Source: an uncultured Bacilli bacterium
GTDB lineage: Bacteria > Bacillota_I > Bacilli_A > RF39 > UBA660
Direction of reading: 5' to 3'
Length of the DNA stretch: 26,077 nucleotides
NCBI GenBank assembly: GCA_934096735.1
Contig: CAKOMS010000010.1
Location: 1-26,077, forward strand
A program made the translations under genes and the position numbers. A model generated the notes under the pieces. The model was not told where the DNA came from and ran no database searches. It worked only from the letters and a program-made list of their open reading frames with translations. Of this stretch, positions 7,924-15,497 are shown in pieces; positions within the stretch are counted from its first letter, which is position 1, and every line of letters starts with the position of its first letter.

Positions 7924-8673
7924 TTAATAAACTAAACCACCATCAACATTAATAATTGTACCAGTGGTTACTAAACTTTCATCACTAGCTAAATAAACAT
8001 ATAATCCAACTAAATCTTCAGGATCAGCAGGTCTACCAATAGGTGTCATTGCATTTAAAATATCTAATTGTTCTTTACTAACATTATCTTTAACCATTTT
8101 AGTCATAACGACTCCTGGTGCAACTGCATTAACTCTTATTTTATATTTTCCAAGTTCTTTAGCATTAGATTTTGTAAGTCCATTAATACCAGCTTTACTT
8201 GCAGTATAATGAGCTTGACTAGGTGATCCATACAAACTAACAAAAGAACTTGTATTTATAATGCTACCACCATTTTCTTTCATATATTTAACAGCTTCTC
8301 TAGTACATCTAAATGTTCCAAATAAATTAATATTTATACAATTATAAAAATCTTCATCTGTCATTTCTTCTAATTTCTTTTGGGGTGCAATACCAGCATT
8401 ATTAACTAAAATATCTACTTTACCAAATTTTTTAATCGTAGTAGCAAATAAATTTTCTACATCATTAGTATTTGTTACATCAACTTTAACACCGATAAAA
8501 TCAGTATTTGGAAATTCTAATCCCATTCTTTTTACGGCATCATCAACTTCTTCATTAGTTACACCACACAAGACAACTTTTGCACCATTTTTTAAAAATC
8601 CTTTTGCAACAGTAAAACCAATTCCTTCAGTGCTTGAACCAGTAATTATTGCAACTTTATTATCTAATTTCAT
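7924..8673 (-). CDS. Short-chain dehydrogenase/reductase (FabG-like)
   Basis: This 249-residue protein is a classical SDR. It has the nucleotide-binding TGSSTEGIG (residues 11-19, one residue longer than TGxxxGxG), NNAG (91-94), and the catalytic set Asn115, Ser143, Tyr156 and Lys160 (SS...AHYTASKAG). PG at 186-187 and the C-terminal IINVDGG also fit. Such enzymes reduce or oxidise carbonyl/alcohol groups with NAD(P)(H). FabG itself acts on 3-oxoacyl-ACP in fatty-acid synthesis, but no fab genes are nearby, so the substrate is open. ATG at 8673 follows AAGGAGAG. It starts 25 bases after the end of the decayed epimerase and is probably in the same transcript. Confidence 0.9.
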   Translation of the reverse strand: MKLDNKVAIITGSSTEGIGFTVAKGFLKNGAKVVLCGVTNEEVDDAVKRMGLEFPNTDFIGVKVDVTNTNDVENLFATTIKKFGKVDILVNNAGIAPQKKLEEMTDEDFYNCININLFGTFRCTREAVKYMKENGGSIINTSSFVSLYGSPSQAHYTASKAGINGLTKSNAKELGKYKIRVNAVAPGVVMTKMVKDNVSKEQLDILNAMTPIGRPADPEDLVGLYVYLASDESLVTTGTIINVDGGLVY

Positions 8674-8698
8674 AAATCACTCTCCTTTAACAATTATA

Positions 8699-9451
8699 TC
8701 AGTGTTTCTTTTTCACATCAACTTCTTCGTTAATATTATCTAAAAAATTAAGTATATCAAATAAAGTATTTCTGATGTCTCTATTACTGTAACCAATTTC
8801 TTTTTTTTGCAAGCAAATTAGAAAATGATAAATTATCTTTAAGTTTCTTAATCATAATTTTCGTAAAAGGAGTTTTTTTGCCAACCACAAAATACATAAA
8901 ATTACAAATTAGATAAAACATATTCATAATCCATAACGGAATATAAACAAATACTTTTCTTCCACCTGTATATAATGATATATACTCATCTATTTCTTTT
9001 ATTGAATAATTTTTTCCAGATAATATATAATCCTTATTTGTATAATCAGATATTGCACATTCAATAATTGCTTTACTAACATCTCTTACATCTACACTAC
9101 TAACATATATTAATTTTCCATTATATTCTAATGCTTTTTTAATAACATTCAAAGTTTCATCTACATTTGTATTGCTAACATCTTCATTGTATTTAGTCTC
9201 AACATAAACTTTGGAAGCACAATATATTACATATAATTTTTGATCATTATTAATTTTAAAAACATCACTTAAAGAGTCTATATTTCTAATATCACCATAG
9301 TAAATATGAACATCAAAGTTACGTAAAGAATTTAGATTACTATTTTTTCTAACAAGACATCTAATATGAGTATTTTTTGATTTACTAGTAATTTAATAAT
9401 ATTATTACCTAAAAATCTATTTGCAACGGTTATTACATAAACATTTTTCAT
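8699..9451 (-). pseudogene. Decayed NAD-dependent epimerase/dehydratase (dihydroflavonol-reductase-like)
   Basis: Three leftward pieces joined across frames give an extended-SDR protein. ATG 9451 (after AAGGAG) starts MKNVYVITVANRFLGNN, in which the glycines of the usual ITGANGFLG are Val and Arg. A one-base loss in the A-run at 9373-9378 shifts frame; the next frame reads THIRCLVRKNSNL and on to KLIYVSS (near 9095). There the sequence jumps directly to VDVRDVSKAI, so the catalytic YxxxK region is missing (about 100 residues against the family's 330-345). A one-base gain in the A-run at 8801-8808 shifts frame again; the rest reads EIGYSNRDIRNTLFDIL and stops at 8701-8699. Two indels, an internal deletion and a ruined cofactor loop make it non-functional. 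Confidence 0.85.
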
Positions 9452-9518
9452 GAAAACTCCTTTAGTTATAATGTATCAAAAAATTAATTAAAAAGACAAA
9501 TGTATAATTTTAAAATCA

Positions 9519-9547
9519 TTGATTGAACTAAAATAATATGCTATACT
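9519..9547 (+). promoter_or_regulatory. Promoter for the 230-residue membrane protein gene
   Basis: TTGATT (9519-9524), a 17-base spacer and TATACT (9542-9547) carrying a TGn extension (9539-9541). It lies 23 bases before the start codon, with AGAGGA between them. It probably drives the membrane-protein/signal-peptidase pair. Confidence 0.65.
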
Positions 9548-9570
9548 TTATTTAGAATAGGAAGAGGACA

Positions 9571-10263
9571 ATGAGCAAAAATATTGAAACAGTAATAGAT
9601 GACAAAGAAGATTTAAATATTACAAAAGTTGCTTATAAGAAAAAAAGCCAAAAATTACTTTTATTTTTATTAATATTAATATTTTTCTCAGTGTTATCAA
9701 TAACTGTAATCTATATAAAACGATTTTATAATAATTTAGAAAATATCGATAATTATCAAGAAGTAACTAAAGTAAGAGATAATAGAGGAGAGATTTTAGT
9801 AGCTAATAATGGTGTTATAGACGCAGTTATTAATAACACATCATTTCCTAATGGACTAGATGACCTCGTAATAGAAAATATTGATTACATGGAATACACT
9901 CCAACAGAAGATAAAGATTATAGTATCAATTATAATGTTAGATATAGAATATATGAAAATGAATTTCAAAATAATACTACTAATGTAGGGAAGTTATTTG
10001 TTAAATTTTCTTATTCATATGATAAAGAAAATTGGGAATATATCACTAATGTAATAAGCACTGAATCAAGTAATATAAGTCCAGGAATAGGAAGAATTTA
10101 TGATATTACCAATGAAACTGGAGTATTAAAAATTGCTACTAATGAAAAGTTAAAAGGCAATAAAGCAAAAAAAATATATTGGAGAAGTGAGACAATAGTA
10201 AGAAATTCACCAAATTTTATAAAAGATCAAAAATTAAAGGTAAATTTTAGAATTCAATATTAA
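9571..10263 (+). CDS. Membrane-anchored secreted protein, unknown, paired with SipW-type signal peptidase
   Basis: I do not recognise this 230-residue protein. It has a 26-residue charged cytoplasmic start, one membrane segment at about 28-49 (LLLFLLILIFFSVLSITVIYI), and an extracellular beta-rich region with many Asn, Tyr and Thr (such as YSINYNVRYRIYENEF, FVKFSYSYDKENWEYITN). The layout, an uncleaved-looking anchor followed by a beta domain beside a SipW-type signal peptidase, recalls the TasA/TapA matrix-protein setting of bacilli, but I see no clear TasA/camelysin signature. It could be a substrate or partner of the next enzyme. The start follows AGAGGA at good spacing and the next gene begins 56 bases later. 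Confidence 0.6.
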   Translation: MSKNIETVIDDKEDLNITKVAYKKKSQKLLLFLLILIFFSVLSITVIYIKRFYNNLENIDNYQEVTKVRDNRGEILVANNGVIDAVINNTSFPNGLDDLVIENIDYMEYTPTEDKDYSINYNVRYRIYENEFQNNTTNVGKLFVKFSYSYDKENWEYITNVISTESSNISPGIGRIYDITNETGVLKIATNEKLKGNKAKKIYWRSETIVRNSPNFIKDQKLKVNFRIQY

Positions 10264-10319
10264 AGATTGTTTAATACAGAAAAAAAGATTATAATAATTA
10301 ATAGAATAGGGTGTAAAAT

Positions 10320-11036
10320 ATGAAAAATGAAAAACAAGAACAAGAGTCTAAATATAATTTTAAAGGTTTATTTAAATATATTTCTACAGTTGTTAGTTGG
10401 ACAATATTTATTCTATTAGTGATTATTGGAGTACTACTTATTTATTATTTTATAGCAACTAAATTATATATGAAAAAAGGTGCTAAGTATGAACCAGCAT
10501 TTTCGGTATACACAATAGTTAGTCAAAGTATGGAACCAACAATAAAAGTATATGATGTAATAGTAAATACAAAAATGAAGAGTGCAGATGACGTAAAAAT
10601 AAACGACATTATAACATACATTTCGACATGGGATGTAAATTATGGCATGACTGTTACACATAGAGTAGTTGGAAAGAAAACGTTAGATGATGGAAACACA
10701 TGCTTTGTAACAAGAGGAGATAATAATACTATTGAAGATAAGGTATGTGTAAGAGAAAGTAGTGTAGTAGGTGTAGTAAAAGCTGTAATACCTCAATTAG
10801 GAAGAATACAAGCATTTTTGGGTAGCTCTCTTGGTTGGTTATTATTAATTGTAACACCAGCATTATACATAATTATAAAAGATATATTTAAAATATTTAG
10901 ATTATCTAAAGAAATAGATAAAGATAAAAACTCAAGTTCTTCAAATAATACAAATAACTTAAAGAACAAAAAAAATACAAACAAAAAACTTAATAAAGCT
11001 TATGATGATTTAGTAAAGATAAAAAGCAAAAAATAA
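10320..11036 (+). CDS. Signal peptidase I, ER-type (SipW-like)
   Basis: This 238-residue protein cleaves signal peptides at the outer membrane face. It has an N-terminal membrane segment (about 24-46), the catalytic serine box VSQSMEPTI (Ser70), and THRVVG with His114 in place of the lysine of ordinary bacterial LepB. TRGDNN (Asp134) follows, as in the Ser-His-Asp SipW/eukaryotic Sec11 type. A second membrane segment lies at about 168-188, followed by an unusual basic Asn/Ser/Lys-rich cytoplasmic tail of about 45 residues. SipW enzymes often serve particular nearby substrates, so the upstream 230-residue protein is the natural candidate. The start at 10320 follows AGGGTG. Confidence 0.9.
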   Translation: MKNEKQEQESKYNFKGLFKYISTVVSWTIFILLVIIGVLLIYYFIATKLYMKKGAKYEPAFSVYTIVSQSMEPTIKVYDVIVNTKMKSADDVKINDIITYISTWDVNYGMTVTHRVVGKKTLDDGNTCFVTRGDNNTIEDKVCVRESSVVGVVKAVIPQLGRIQAFLGSSLGWLLLIVTPALYIIIKDIFKIFRLSKEIDKDKNSSSSNNTNNLKNKKNTNKKLNKAYDDLVKIKSKK

Positions 11037-11055
11037 TCTTTACTTTTTATTTTTA
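11012..11055 (+). terminator. Terminator after the signal peptidase gene
   Basis: AGTAAAGAT (11012-11020) pairs perfectly with ATCTTTACT (11036-11044) over a 15-base loop, followed by TTTTTATTTTT to about 11055. The left arm is inside the end of the coding sequence. Confidence 0.75.
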
Positions 11056-11067
11056 ATAAATTATAAT
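11039..11067 (+). promoter_or_regulatory. Promoter for rubrerythrin, overlapping the upstream terminator
   Basis: TATAAT (11062-11067) is preceded at 17 bases by TTTACT (11039-11044), a weak -35 that coincides with the right arm of the terminator hairpin. The ribosome binding site AAGGAG follows. The start of a separate rubrerythrin transcript here is inferred. Confidence 0.45.
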
Positions 11068-11093
11068 TCTAATATAAAAGAAGGAGTGATAAA

Positions 11094-11633
11094 ATGGAAT
11101 TAAAAGGAAGTAAAACTGAACAAAATTTAATGACTGCATTTGCTGGTGAATCACAAGCAAGAAATAAATATACATATTTTGCATCAAAAGCAAGAAAAGA
11201 TGGCTATGAACAAATAGCTGCAATTTTTGAAGAAACTGCTAATAATGAAAAAGAACATGCAAAACTTTGGTTTAAAGAACTAAATGGTGGCGAAATATCT
11301 AATACCCTTGATAATTTATATGCTGCTGCCGAAGGTGAAAATTACGAATGGACAGATATGTACAGTGATTTCGCAAAAGTAGCTAAAGAAGAAGGTTTCG
11401 ACAGAATTGCAACTTTATTTGAAATGGTTGGAAATATTGAAAAAGAACATGAAGAAAGATATAGAAAATTAATAGAAAATATTAAAGAAAATGTTGTATT
11501 TTCTAACGAAGGAGACACAATATGGATTTGTAGAAACTGTGGACATGTAGTAATAGGAAAAAAAGCCCCAGAAGTTTGCCCAGTTTGTAAACATCCACAA
11601 AGTTTCTTTGAAAGAAAAGCAAATAATTATTAA
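11094..11633 (+). CDS. rbr: Rubrerythrin
   Basis: This 179-residue, non-haem iron protein reduces hydrogen peroxide in anaerobes. The ferritin-like four-helix part carries the diiron ligands in AGESQA (Glu19), E52-x-x-H55, the KEEG segment (Glu99 or Glu100) and E116-x-x-H119. The C-terminal rubredoxin-like domain has Cys146 and Cys149 (ICRNCG) plus Cys162 and Cys165 (CPVCKHP), which bind one iron and pass electrons to the diiron site. Length and domain order are those of classical rubrerythrin. It is cytoplasmic. ATG 11094 has AAGGAGTG upstream. The TtcA-like thiolase gene starts 33 bases after the stop, so the two may be cotranscribed, linking peroxide defence to an oxygen-sensitive Cys enzyme. 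Confidence 0.95.
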   Translation: MELKGSKTEQNLMTAFAGESQARNKYTYFASKARKDGYEQIAAIFEETANNEKEHAKLWFKELNGGEISNTLDNLYAAAEGENYEWTDMYSDFAKVAKEEGFDRIATLFEMVGNIEKEHEERYRKLIENIKENVVFSNEGDTIWICRNCGHVVIGKKAPEVCPVCKHPQSFFERKANNY

Positions 11634-11666
11634 TTAAATAATCTATTAGTTTAATGGGGTTTATAA

Positions 11667-12458
11667 ATGGAATTATTAGATTGTGAAAAAAGTATAATAA
11701 AAACTTATAAAAAAGATATTTGGTGTAAATTTGTAAAAGCTATAAATTTATATAACTTAGTTCAAGAAAATGATAAAATAGCAGTTTGTATAAGTGGAGG
11801 AAAAGATTCATTTATATTAGCCAAATGTTTTCAAGAATTAAAAAAACATAATAAGTTTAATTTTGAATTAGAATTTATTGTAATGAATCCAGGATTCACA
11901 GATGAATATTTGAATACAATTAAGAATAATAGCGAAAAATTAAACGTTCCAATAAAAATATTTGCTACAGATATATTTGATGTGGTTAATAAGTTAAATC
12001 ACAAAAGCAATTGTTTTATATGTGCAAAAATGAGAAGAGGATATCTTTATGATATAGCAAAAAAACTTGGTTGTAACAAAATAGCTTTAGGTCATCACTT
12101 AGACGATGTGTTAGAAACAATTTTTCTAAATATGTTTTATAATGGTAAATTTGAAACAATGTTACCAAAAATAAAGAGTAAGAATTTTGAAGATATGGAA
12201 TTAATTAGACCACTTTATTTAGTAAATGAAAAAGATATAATAAGGTGGCAAAACTATAATAAATTAGTATTTAAAGAATGCAGTTGTGGATTTAAAAAAG
12301 AAGTATCAAAAAGAATAGAAATGAAAAAATTAGTTGAATCATTGAGAAAAAATAATAAATTTTTTGATGCTAATGTTTTAAAAAGTACAGAAAATGTTAA
12401 TTTAAACAATTTATTGGGTTATATAAAAGATGGAGAAAAACATAATTATTTAGACTAA
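11667..12458 (+). CDS. TtcA-like tRNA thiolation enzyme (PP-loop ATPase)
   Basis: This 263-residue protein belongs to the TtcA/TtuA branch of PP-loop ATPases. It has the SGGKDS loop (43-48), a CxxC pair (Cys116, Cys119 in NCFICAKMRRG), LGHHLDDVLETIFLN (141-155) and a later CSC (205-207). In TtcA three cysteines hold an iron-sulfur cluster used for sulfur transfer, making 2-thiocytidine at tRNA position 32; TtuA relatives thiolate U54. Which base this copy modifies is not settled by sequence alone. The hydrophobic, highly conserved GHHLDDVLET core argues against TilS, which makes lysidine. The ribosome binding site is weak (GGGG with a spacer). Its position directly after rubrerythrin is sensible for an enzyme with a labile cluster. 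Confidence 0.82.
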   Translation: MELLDCEKSIIKTYKKDIWCKFVKAINLYNLVQENDKIAVCISGGKDSFILAKCFQELKKHNKFNFELEFIVMNPGFTDEYLNTIKNNSEKLNVPIKIFATDIFDVVNKLNHKSNCFICAKMRRGYLYDIAKKLGCNKIALGHHLDDVLETIFLNMFYNGKFETMLPKIKSKNFEDMELIRPLYLVNEKDIIRWQNYNKLVFKECSCGFKKEVSKRIEMKKLVESLRKNNKFFDANVLKSTENVNLNNLLGYIKDGEKHNYLD

Positions 12459-12483
12459 TAGTTGTGTTTTTTTATGGAAATAT

Positions 12484-12513
12484 TTGACAATTAAAAAAAA
12501 TATGTTTTATAAT
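12484..12513 (+). promoter_or_regulatory. Promoter for the TetR-family regulator gene
   Basis: A perfect -35 TTGACA (12484-12489) and a perfect -10 TATAAT (12508-12513) are separated by 18 bases. The triple half-site operator begins at the base after the -10, so bound repressor would block initiation. Confidence 0.8.
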
Positions 12514-12538
12514 AGTAACATAAGTTACCAAAGTAACT
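12514..12538 (+). promoter_or_regulatory. Three-half-site operator, probable TetR autoregulatory site
   Basis: GTAAC (12515-12519), GTTAC (12524-12528) and GTAAC (12533-12537) alternate in orientation with an exact 9-base period, forming two overlapping inverted repeats that share the central half-site. It covers the expected transcription start of the tetR-like gene. Dimeric TetR regulators bind such repeats; assignment of this site to the adjacent regulator is inferred from position. Confidence 0.65.
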
Positions 12539-12555
12539 AAAGGGAGGTTTATAAT

Positions 12556-13104
12556 ATGCCAGCAAGTTGCAATATAACAAAAGAACAAATTATAAAAACT
12601 GCAGTTGTAATGGTTAATAAAAAAGGTTGGGAAAATATTAATGCAAGAGATTTAGCAAAAGCACTGAAAATATCAACAAAGCCTTTATACCGAATATATT
12701 CCAACATGGAAGAAATAAAATCTGATATGTATAAGGAAATATACAAACAATATGATGAATTTATAACTAGCAGAGTAGATAATAAAAATGCTCTAATAAC
12801 TTTATGTGTTGCATATGTTGAATTTGCAAAGAAGTACAAAAATTTGTTTATTAGTTTATTTTTATCGAATAACTTAAAATGGAAAACAGTTGATGATGTT
12901 TTAAATGAAAAATGGAATCAAGGAGCGATAATAAATTTAGTAAATAAACAAAATTATACATTTTTAGAAGCAAAAGAATTATTTATGCATGTATGGTTGT
13001 ATGCAAATGGTTTAGCAACTTTAATATGTACAAATAAAATAGAAATAGATGATAAAGAAATAATAAAAAGAATTGTGAAAATCTATAAGACACTAGAAAA
13101 ATAA
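12556..13104 (+). CDS. TetR/AcrR-family transcriptional regulator
   Basis: This 182-residue protein has the N-terminal TetR helix-turn-helix. ITKEQIIKTAVVMVNKKGW forms helix 1, INARDLAKALKIS (about 28-40) the middle, and TKPLYRIYSNMEEI the recognition helix and start of helix 4. The C-terminal ligand domain (about 60-182) is all-helical and not specific enough to predict an effector. It resembles the many small Firmicutes TetR proteins controlling membrane or stress genes. ATG 12556 has AGGGAGG upstream. A palindromic site covers its promoter, implying autorepression. The next gene, a membrane-tethered thioredoxin-like protein, is 46 bases downstream behind its own -10. Confidence 0.9.
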   Translation: MPASCNITKEQIIKTAVVMVNKKGWENINARDLAKALKISTKPLYRIYSNMEEIKSDMYKEIYKQYDEFITSRVDNKNALITLCVAYVEFAKKYKNLFISLFLSNNLKWKTVDDVLNEKWNQGAIINLVNKQNYTFLEAKELFMHVWLYANGLATLICTNKIEIDDKEIIKRIVKIYKTLEK

Positions 13105-13105
13105 C

Positions 13106-13134
13106 TTTAATATAATAAAATTATTTGTTATAAT
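13106..13134 (+). promoter_or_regulatory. Promoter for the thioredoxin-like gene
   Basis: A perfect TATAAT (13129-13134) with a TGn extension (13126-13128) and a weak -35 TTTAAT (13106-13111) at 17 bases. GGAGG follows 6 bases after the -10, giving a short leader. I see no copy of the GTAAC half-site here. Confidence 0.6.
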
Positions 13135-13150
13135 GAAATAGGAGGTATTT

Positions 13151-13741
13151 ATGAAAAAGATAGTTTTAAGTGTAACAGCATTGTTATTATTATTAGTGAC
13201 ACTTCCAGTAAGTGCTTTAGAAAAACCAAAAGTTACTGATCACGAAAAAGTAGTAATAAACATGTTTAGAGGAAATGGCTGTAGTGCTTGTAAAAATGCT
13301 TTAACAGATTTAGTTGGTTTAAATGGAGAGTATGACGACTATATTGAAATTAAAACTTATGAAGTTTGGCATGATTCAAGTAATAGTGCATTTTTACAAG
13401 AATTAATTGACGATTTCAAAGAAGAAAAACCTGGTGTACCATTTTTTGTAATTGGTGACAAACACTTTGTTGGATATTCACAAGAAGAAATAATAGGATA
13501 TGCTTTAGAGTTATATCAAGATAAAAAATATTCTGACTATGTAAGTAAAAAAGCTAAAAAAAGTGAAAATAAACTTACAAGTATGACATTAAAAGAAGCA
13601 GCTATAGAAGACGGAATTATTGAAGATACAACTAAAACAACAGAAACTGAAACAAATAAAAATGATATACTAATAGTTGTAGGTATATTTGTTGTTTTAA
13701 TCGGTGGAATGGCTGGATTAATAGTAGCAAGTAAAAAATAA
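13151..13741 (+). CDS. Membrane-tethered extracytoplasmic thioredoxin-like protein
   Basis: This 196-residue protein has a signal peptide (MKKIVLSVTALLLLLVTLPVSA, about 1-22). A thioredoxin-fold domain follows with the CSAC redox pair (Cys44, Cys47), the cis-proline region GVPFFVIGDK (Pro97) and a GYSQEE stretch that fits the end of the fold. An acidic/Thr-rich linker leads to a C-terminal membrane segment (about 172-192) ending in a basic ASKK tail, so the domain should face outside, anchored by its C-terminus. Such proteins act in disulfide exchange or bond repair on surface proteins; direction (oxidase or reductase) is not evident. It follows the TetR regulator and is closed by a strong terminator. 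Confidence 0.8.
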   Translation: MKKIVLSVTALLLLLVTLPVSALEKPKVTDHEKVVINMFRGNGCSACKNALTDLVGLNGEYDDYIEIKTYEVWHDSSNSAFLQELIDDFKEEKPGVPFFVIGDKHFVGYSQEEIIGYALELYQDKKYSDYVSKKAKKSENKLTSMTLKEAAIEDGIIEDTTKTTETETNKNDILIVVGIFVVLIGGMAGLIVASKK

Positions 13742-13753
13742 GATATTTATTTT

Positions 13754-13784
13754 AAAGATGCGATTAAAATTGCATCTTTTTTTT
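13754..13784 (+). terminator. Strong intrinsic terminator after the thioredoxin-like gene
   Basis: AAAGATGCGA (13754-13763) pairs with TTGCATCTTT (13770-13779), with one G-U pair and a 6-base loop. A run of T to 13784 follows. The stem starts 13 bases after the stop codon. Confidence 0.92.
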
Positions 13785-13796
13785 GCAAGTTATTTT

Positions 13797-13815
13797 TGAT
13801 ATACTATTGATAGTA
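13797..13815 (+). promoter_or_regulatory. Extended -10 with overlapping inverted repeat
   Basis: TG (13797-13798), one base, then TATACT (13800-13805) make an extended -10. TACTAT (13802-13807) and ATAGTA (13810-13815) form an inverted repeat with a 2-base spacer that overlaps the -10 and the start site. This could be an operator for the 156-residue membrane protein gene; no regulator can be assigned. Confidence 0.45.
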
Positions 13816-13828
13816 AAGGGTTGATAAA

Positions 13829-14299
13829 ATGAAAAGAGAAGAAAAATTATTTAAAGAATTAAAATATTTAAAAAATGATATAAGAAATTCAGAAATGGAG
13901 TCTGCAAAAGAAAAATTAGATAATCCTAAAATACCAATAAAAGAAATTGCTATAGAAATTTATGACAGAAGAGGCATTGATTATAATAAATTAGAAAAAG
14001 GTTCTTTTAATAATATCGAAACATTAGTATCAGACTTTAGTAATTCTTTTAAAGGAAAAGATAAAAAAACAACTAGAAAGATGATATTAGAACTAATCTA
14101 TATATTACTAATAGTAATTTTATTAAAAATACCATTTGATTTAGTTAATGATATAGGTTACGAATATATAGAAATATTATCAACTAAGCAATTATATTAT
14201 AATTTATGGAATATTGGATTTTTAATTTTATACACAATAACATTTATAGCAACTGCAATAGTATTAATTAGAAACTTTAATGAAAAGTATAATAAATAA
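13829..14299 (+). CDS. Small two-segment membrane protein with coiled N-terminal domain
   Basis: I do not recognise this 156-residue protein. Residues 1-85 are charged and helical (KREEKLFKELKYLKNDIR...) and look cytoplasmic, partly coiled. Two hydrophobic segments follow at about 86-106 (LELIYILLIVILLKIPFDLV) and 127-148 (LWNIGFLILYTITFIATAIVLI), separated by a short loop, and the protein ends in a basic tail. The layout, a helical cytoplasmic head with a C-terminal membrane pair, resembles DUF1700/DUF1129-type regulators in Firmicutes, but no PadR regulator is adjacent and I would not assign the family. ATG 13829 follows AAAGGG. It stands alone between two terminators. Confidence 0.65.
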   Translation: MKREEKLFKELKYLKNDIRNSEMESAKEKLDNPKIPIKEIAIEIYDRRGIDYNKLEKGSFNNIETLVSDFSNSFKGKDKKTTRKMILELIYILLIVILLKIPFDLVNDIGYEYIEILSTKQLYYNLWNIGFLILYTITFIATAIVLIRNFNEKYNK

Positions 14300-14315
14300 A
14301 AATATTTGAAAGTAT

Positions 14316-14344
14316 AGAGTAATTTAAATAATTGCTCTTTTTTT
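14316..14344 (+). terminator. Intrinsic terminator after the 156-residue protein gene
   Basis: AGAGTAATT (14316-14324) pairs with AATTGCTCT (14330-14338), 9 bp with one G-U, and a 5-base loop. The T-run extends to 14344. Confidence 0.88.
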
Positions 14345-14363
14345 ATTAGAAAATTTCATGCAT

Positions 14364-14388
14364 AAAAAAAGCACTTTTTTAAGCACTT
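14364..14388 (-). terminator. Terminator of the leftward Ig-like protein gene
   Basis: On the minus strand AAGTGCTT (14388-14381) pairs with a second AAGTGCTT (14376-14369), two central G-U pairs, loop AAAA, followed by a T-run to 14364. Because the pairing needs wobble pairs, the same region on the plus strand (AAGCACTT twice) forms A-C mismatches, so it works best leftward. The left arm includes the stop codon. Confidence 0.72.
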
Positions 14389-15410
14389 AATTTATATGGA
14401 TTTGAAGTAAATACTCTTTTTCCACTATTATTAACTTTATATTCAACAACCTTTTCAGTTTTACCATTGTTTTCAATTGATACTGTAATTTCTAGTTCAT
14501 ATCCAACAAGTCCAGTACCATTAGTATTTAATATAGCAGTAACCTTTCTATTTAATGAAGGAACTCCTTTAATATTTAGAGCATCAACATCTTTTTTAAT
14601 TCTTGTAGTTTCCGAATCTCTTAATTTCATAATATCAGCAATAACTGTTTCATCTTTGTATAAGTCTAAACTAAGTGCACATCCATTATTAGAAACATCA
14701 ACAGCTAAAAGATAAGCCTCTTCATCATATTTTGCATCTCCATATTTGCAAGTAACAGGAGTAACTGGTTTATCATTATTACTTGAACCATCTTTACTTT
14801 TTATAATTAATTTTGCTTCCTTAATATTTTGATTTTGAGATGAATCATTAGCAGTAATCTTTATTGTATAAGTACCAGCTTTTGTATACTTAGAATAATC
14901 AATTGCTTTTCCATCCTCATCTTTACTTTCTTTATAAAAATCAATCTTACATTCCTCTTTACTATTATCGTTACATTTATCAACAAAGTCATTTGAAGTA
15001 TAACTTTCGCCTTCTTGTATAGTTACGTCTTTAGTAGTTAGTTCAGGCATTACAGTATCAACAACTTTTAAAAGAGTATTATAATTTGTGTTATTAACTA
15101 CAACTGTAATTGTATATTCTCCAACTTTAGCAACATCAAAATTAAGAGGATATTTTATTTCAATACTATTTAAATCAACATTTTCAATTTTTGAAAAATA
15201 CATTTCTTTTTTTAGCTCATCATTGACTTCAATAGTAACTTCTTCTTTAATACTTAATTTACCATTTTGATTCTCATCACTATTTCCTTGAAAATTTGAA
15301 ACAATTATAAAACACACAATAACTCCAATAATACAGACACCTATAATAATCCAATTTATAATTGTTCTCTTGGTATTATGAACTCTATCATAAAAAAATT
15401 TCTTTGCCAT
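14379..15410 (-). CDS. Membrane-anchored surface protein with Ig-like (DUF5011-like) domains
   Basis: This 343-residue protein has a short basic cytoplasmic start, one membrane anchor (about 18-40, IINWIIIGVCIIGVIVCFIIVSN), then Ig-like modules. A first repeat is seen at about 53-117 (VGEYTITVVVNN...LLKVVDT), and a second at about 118-205 in the style of DUF5011 (MPELTTKDVTIQEGESYTSN, then AGTYTIKITANDSSQN). A Ser/Asn/Asp linker and a C-terminal beta domain with two Cys (CKYGDAKYD, NNGCALSLD) that may form a disulfide complete it. These modules are stalks or adhesion units on Gram-positive surfaces. No LPXTG motif is present; the N-terminal anchor holds it. ATG at 15410 follows AGAGG on the minus strand. 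Confidence 0.75.
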   Translation of the reverse strand: MAKKFFYDRVHNTKRTIINWIIIGVCIIGVIVCFIIVSNFQGNSDENQNGKLSIKEEVTIEVNDELKKEMYFSKIENVDLNSIEIKYPLNFDVAKVGEYTITVVVNNTNYNTLLKVVDTVMPELTTKDVTIQEGESYTSNDFVDKCNDNSKEECKIDFYKESKDEDGKAIDYSKYTKAGTYTIKITANDSSQNQNIKEAKLIIKSKDGSSNNDKPVTPVTCKYGDAKYDEEAYLLAVDVSNNGCALSLDLYKDETVIADIMKLRDSETTRIKKDVDALNIKGVPSLNRKVTAILNTNGTGLVGYELEITVSIENNGKTEKVVEYKVNNSGKRVFTSNPYKLSA

Positions 15411-15497
15411 GCTAAAAACCTCTATCCTTAATATAACCTAATAATAACATATTAAACAGAAAAAACCAATAGTTAATTATTATTTTTTGGACTGTAT

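Noticed and set aside
12549..12839. Antisense open frame over the TetR gene
   Set aside because: Its product is low-complexity hydrophobic sequence opposite a well-supported regulator, without start signals.
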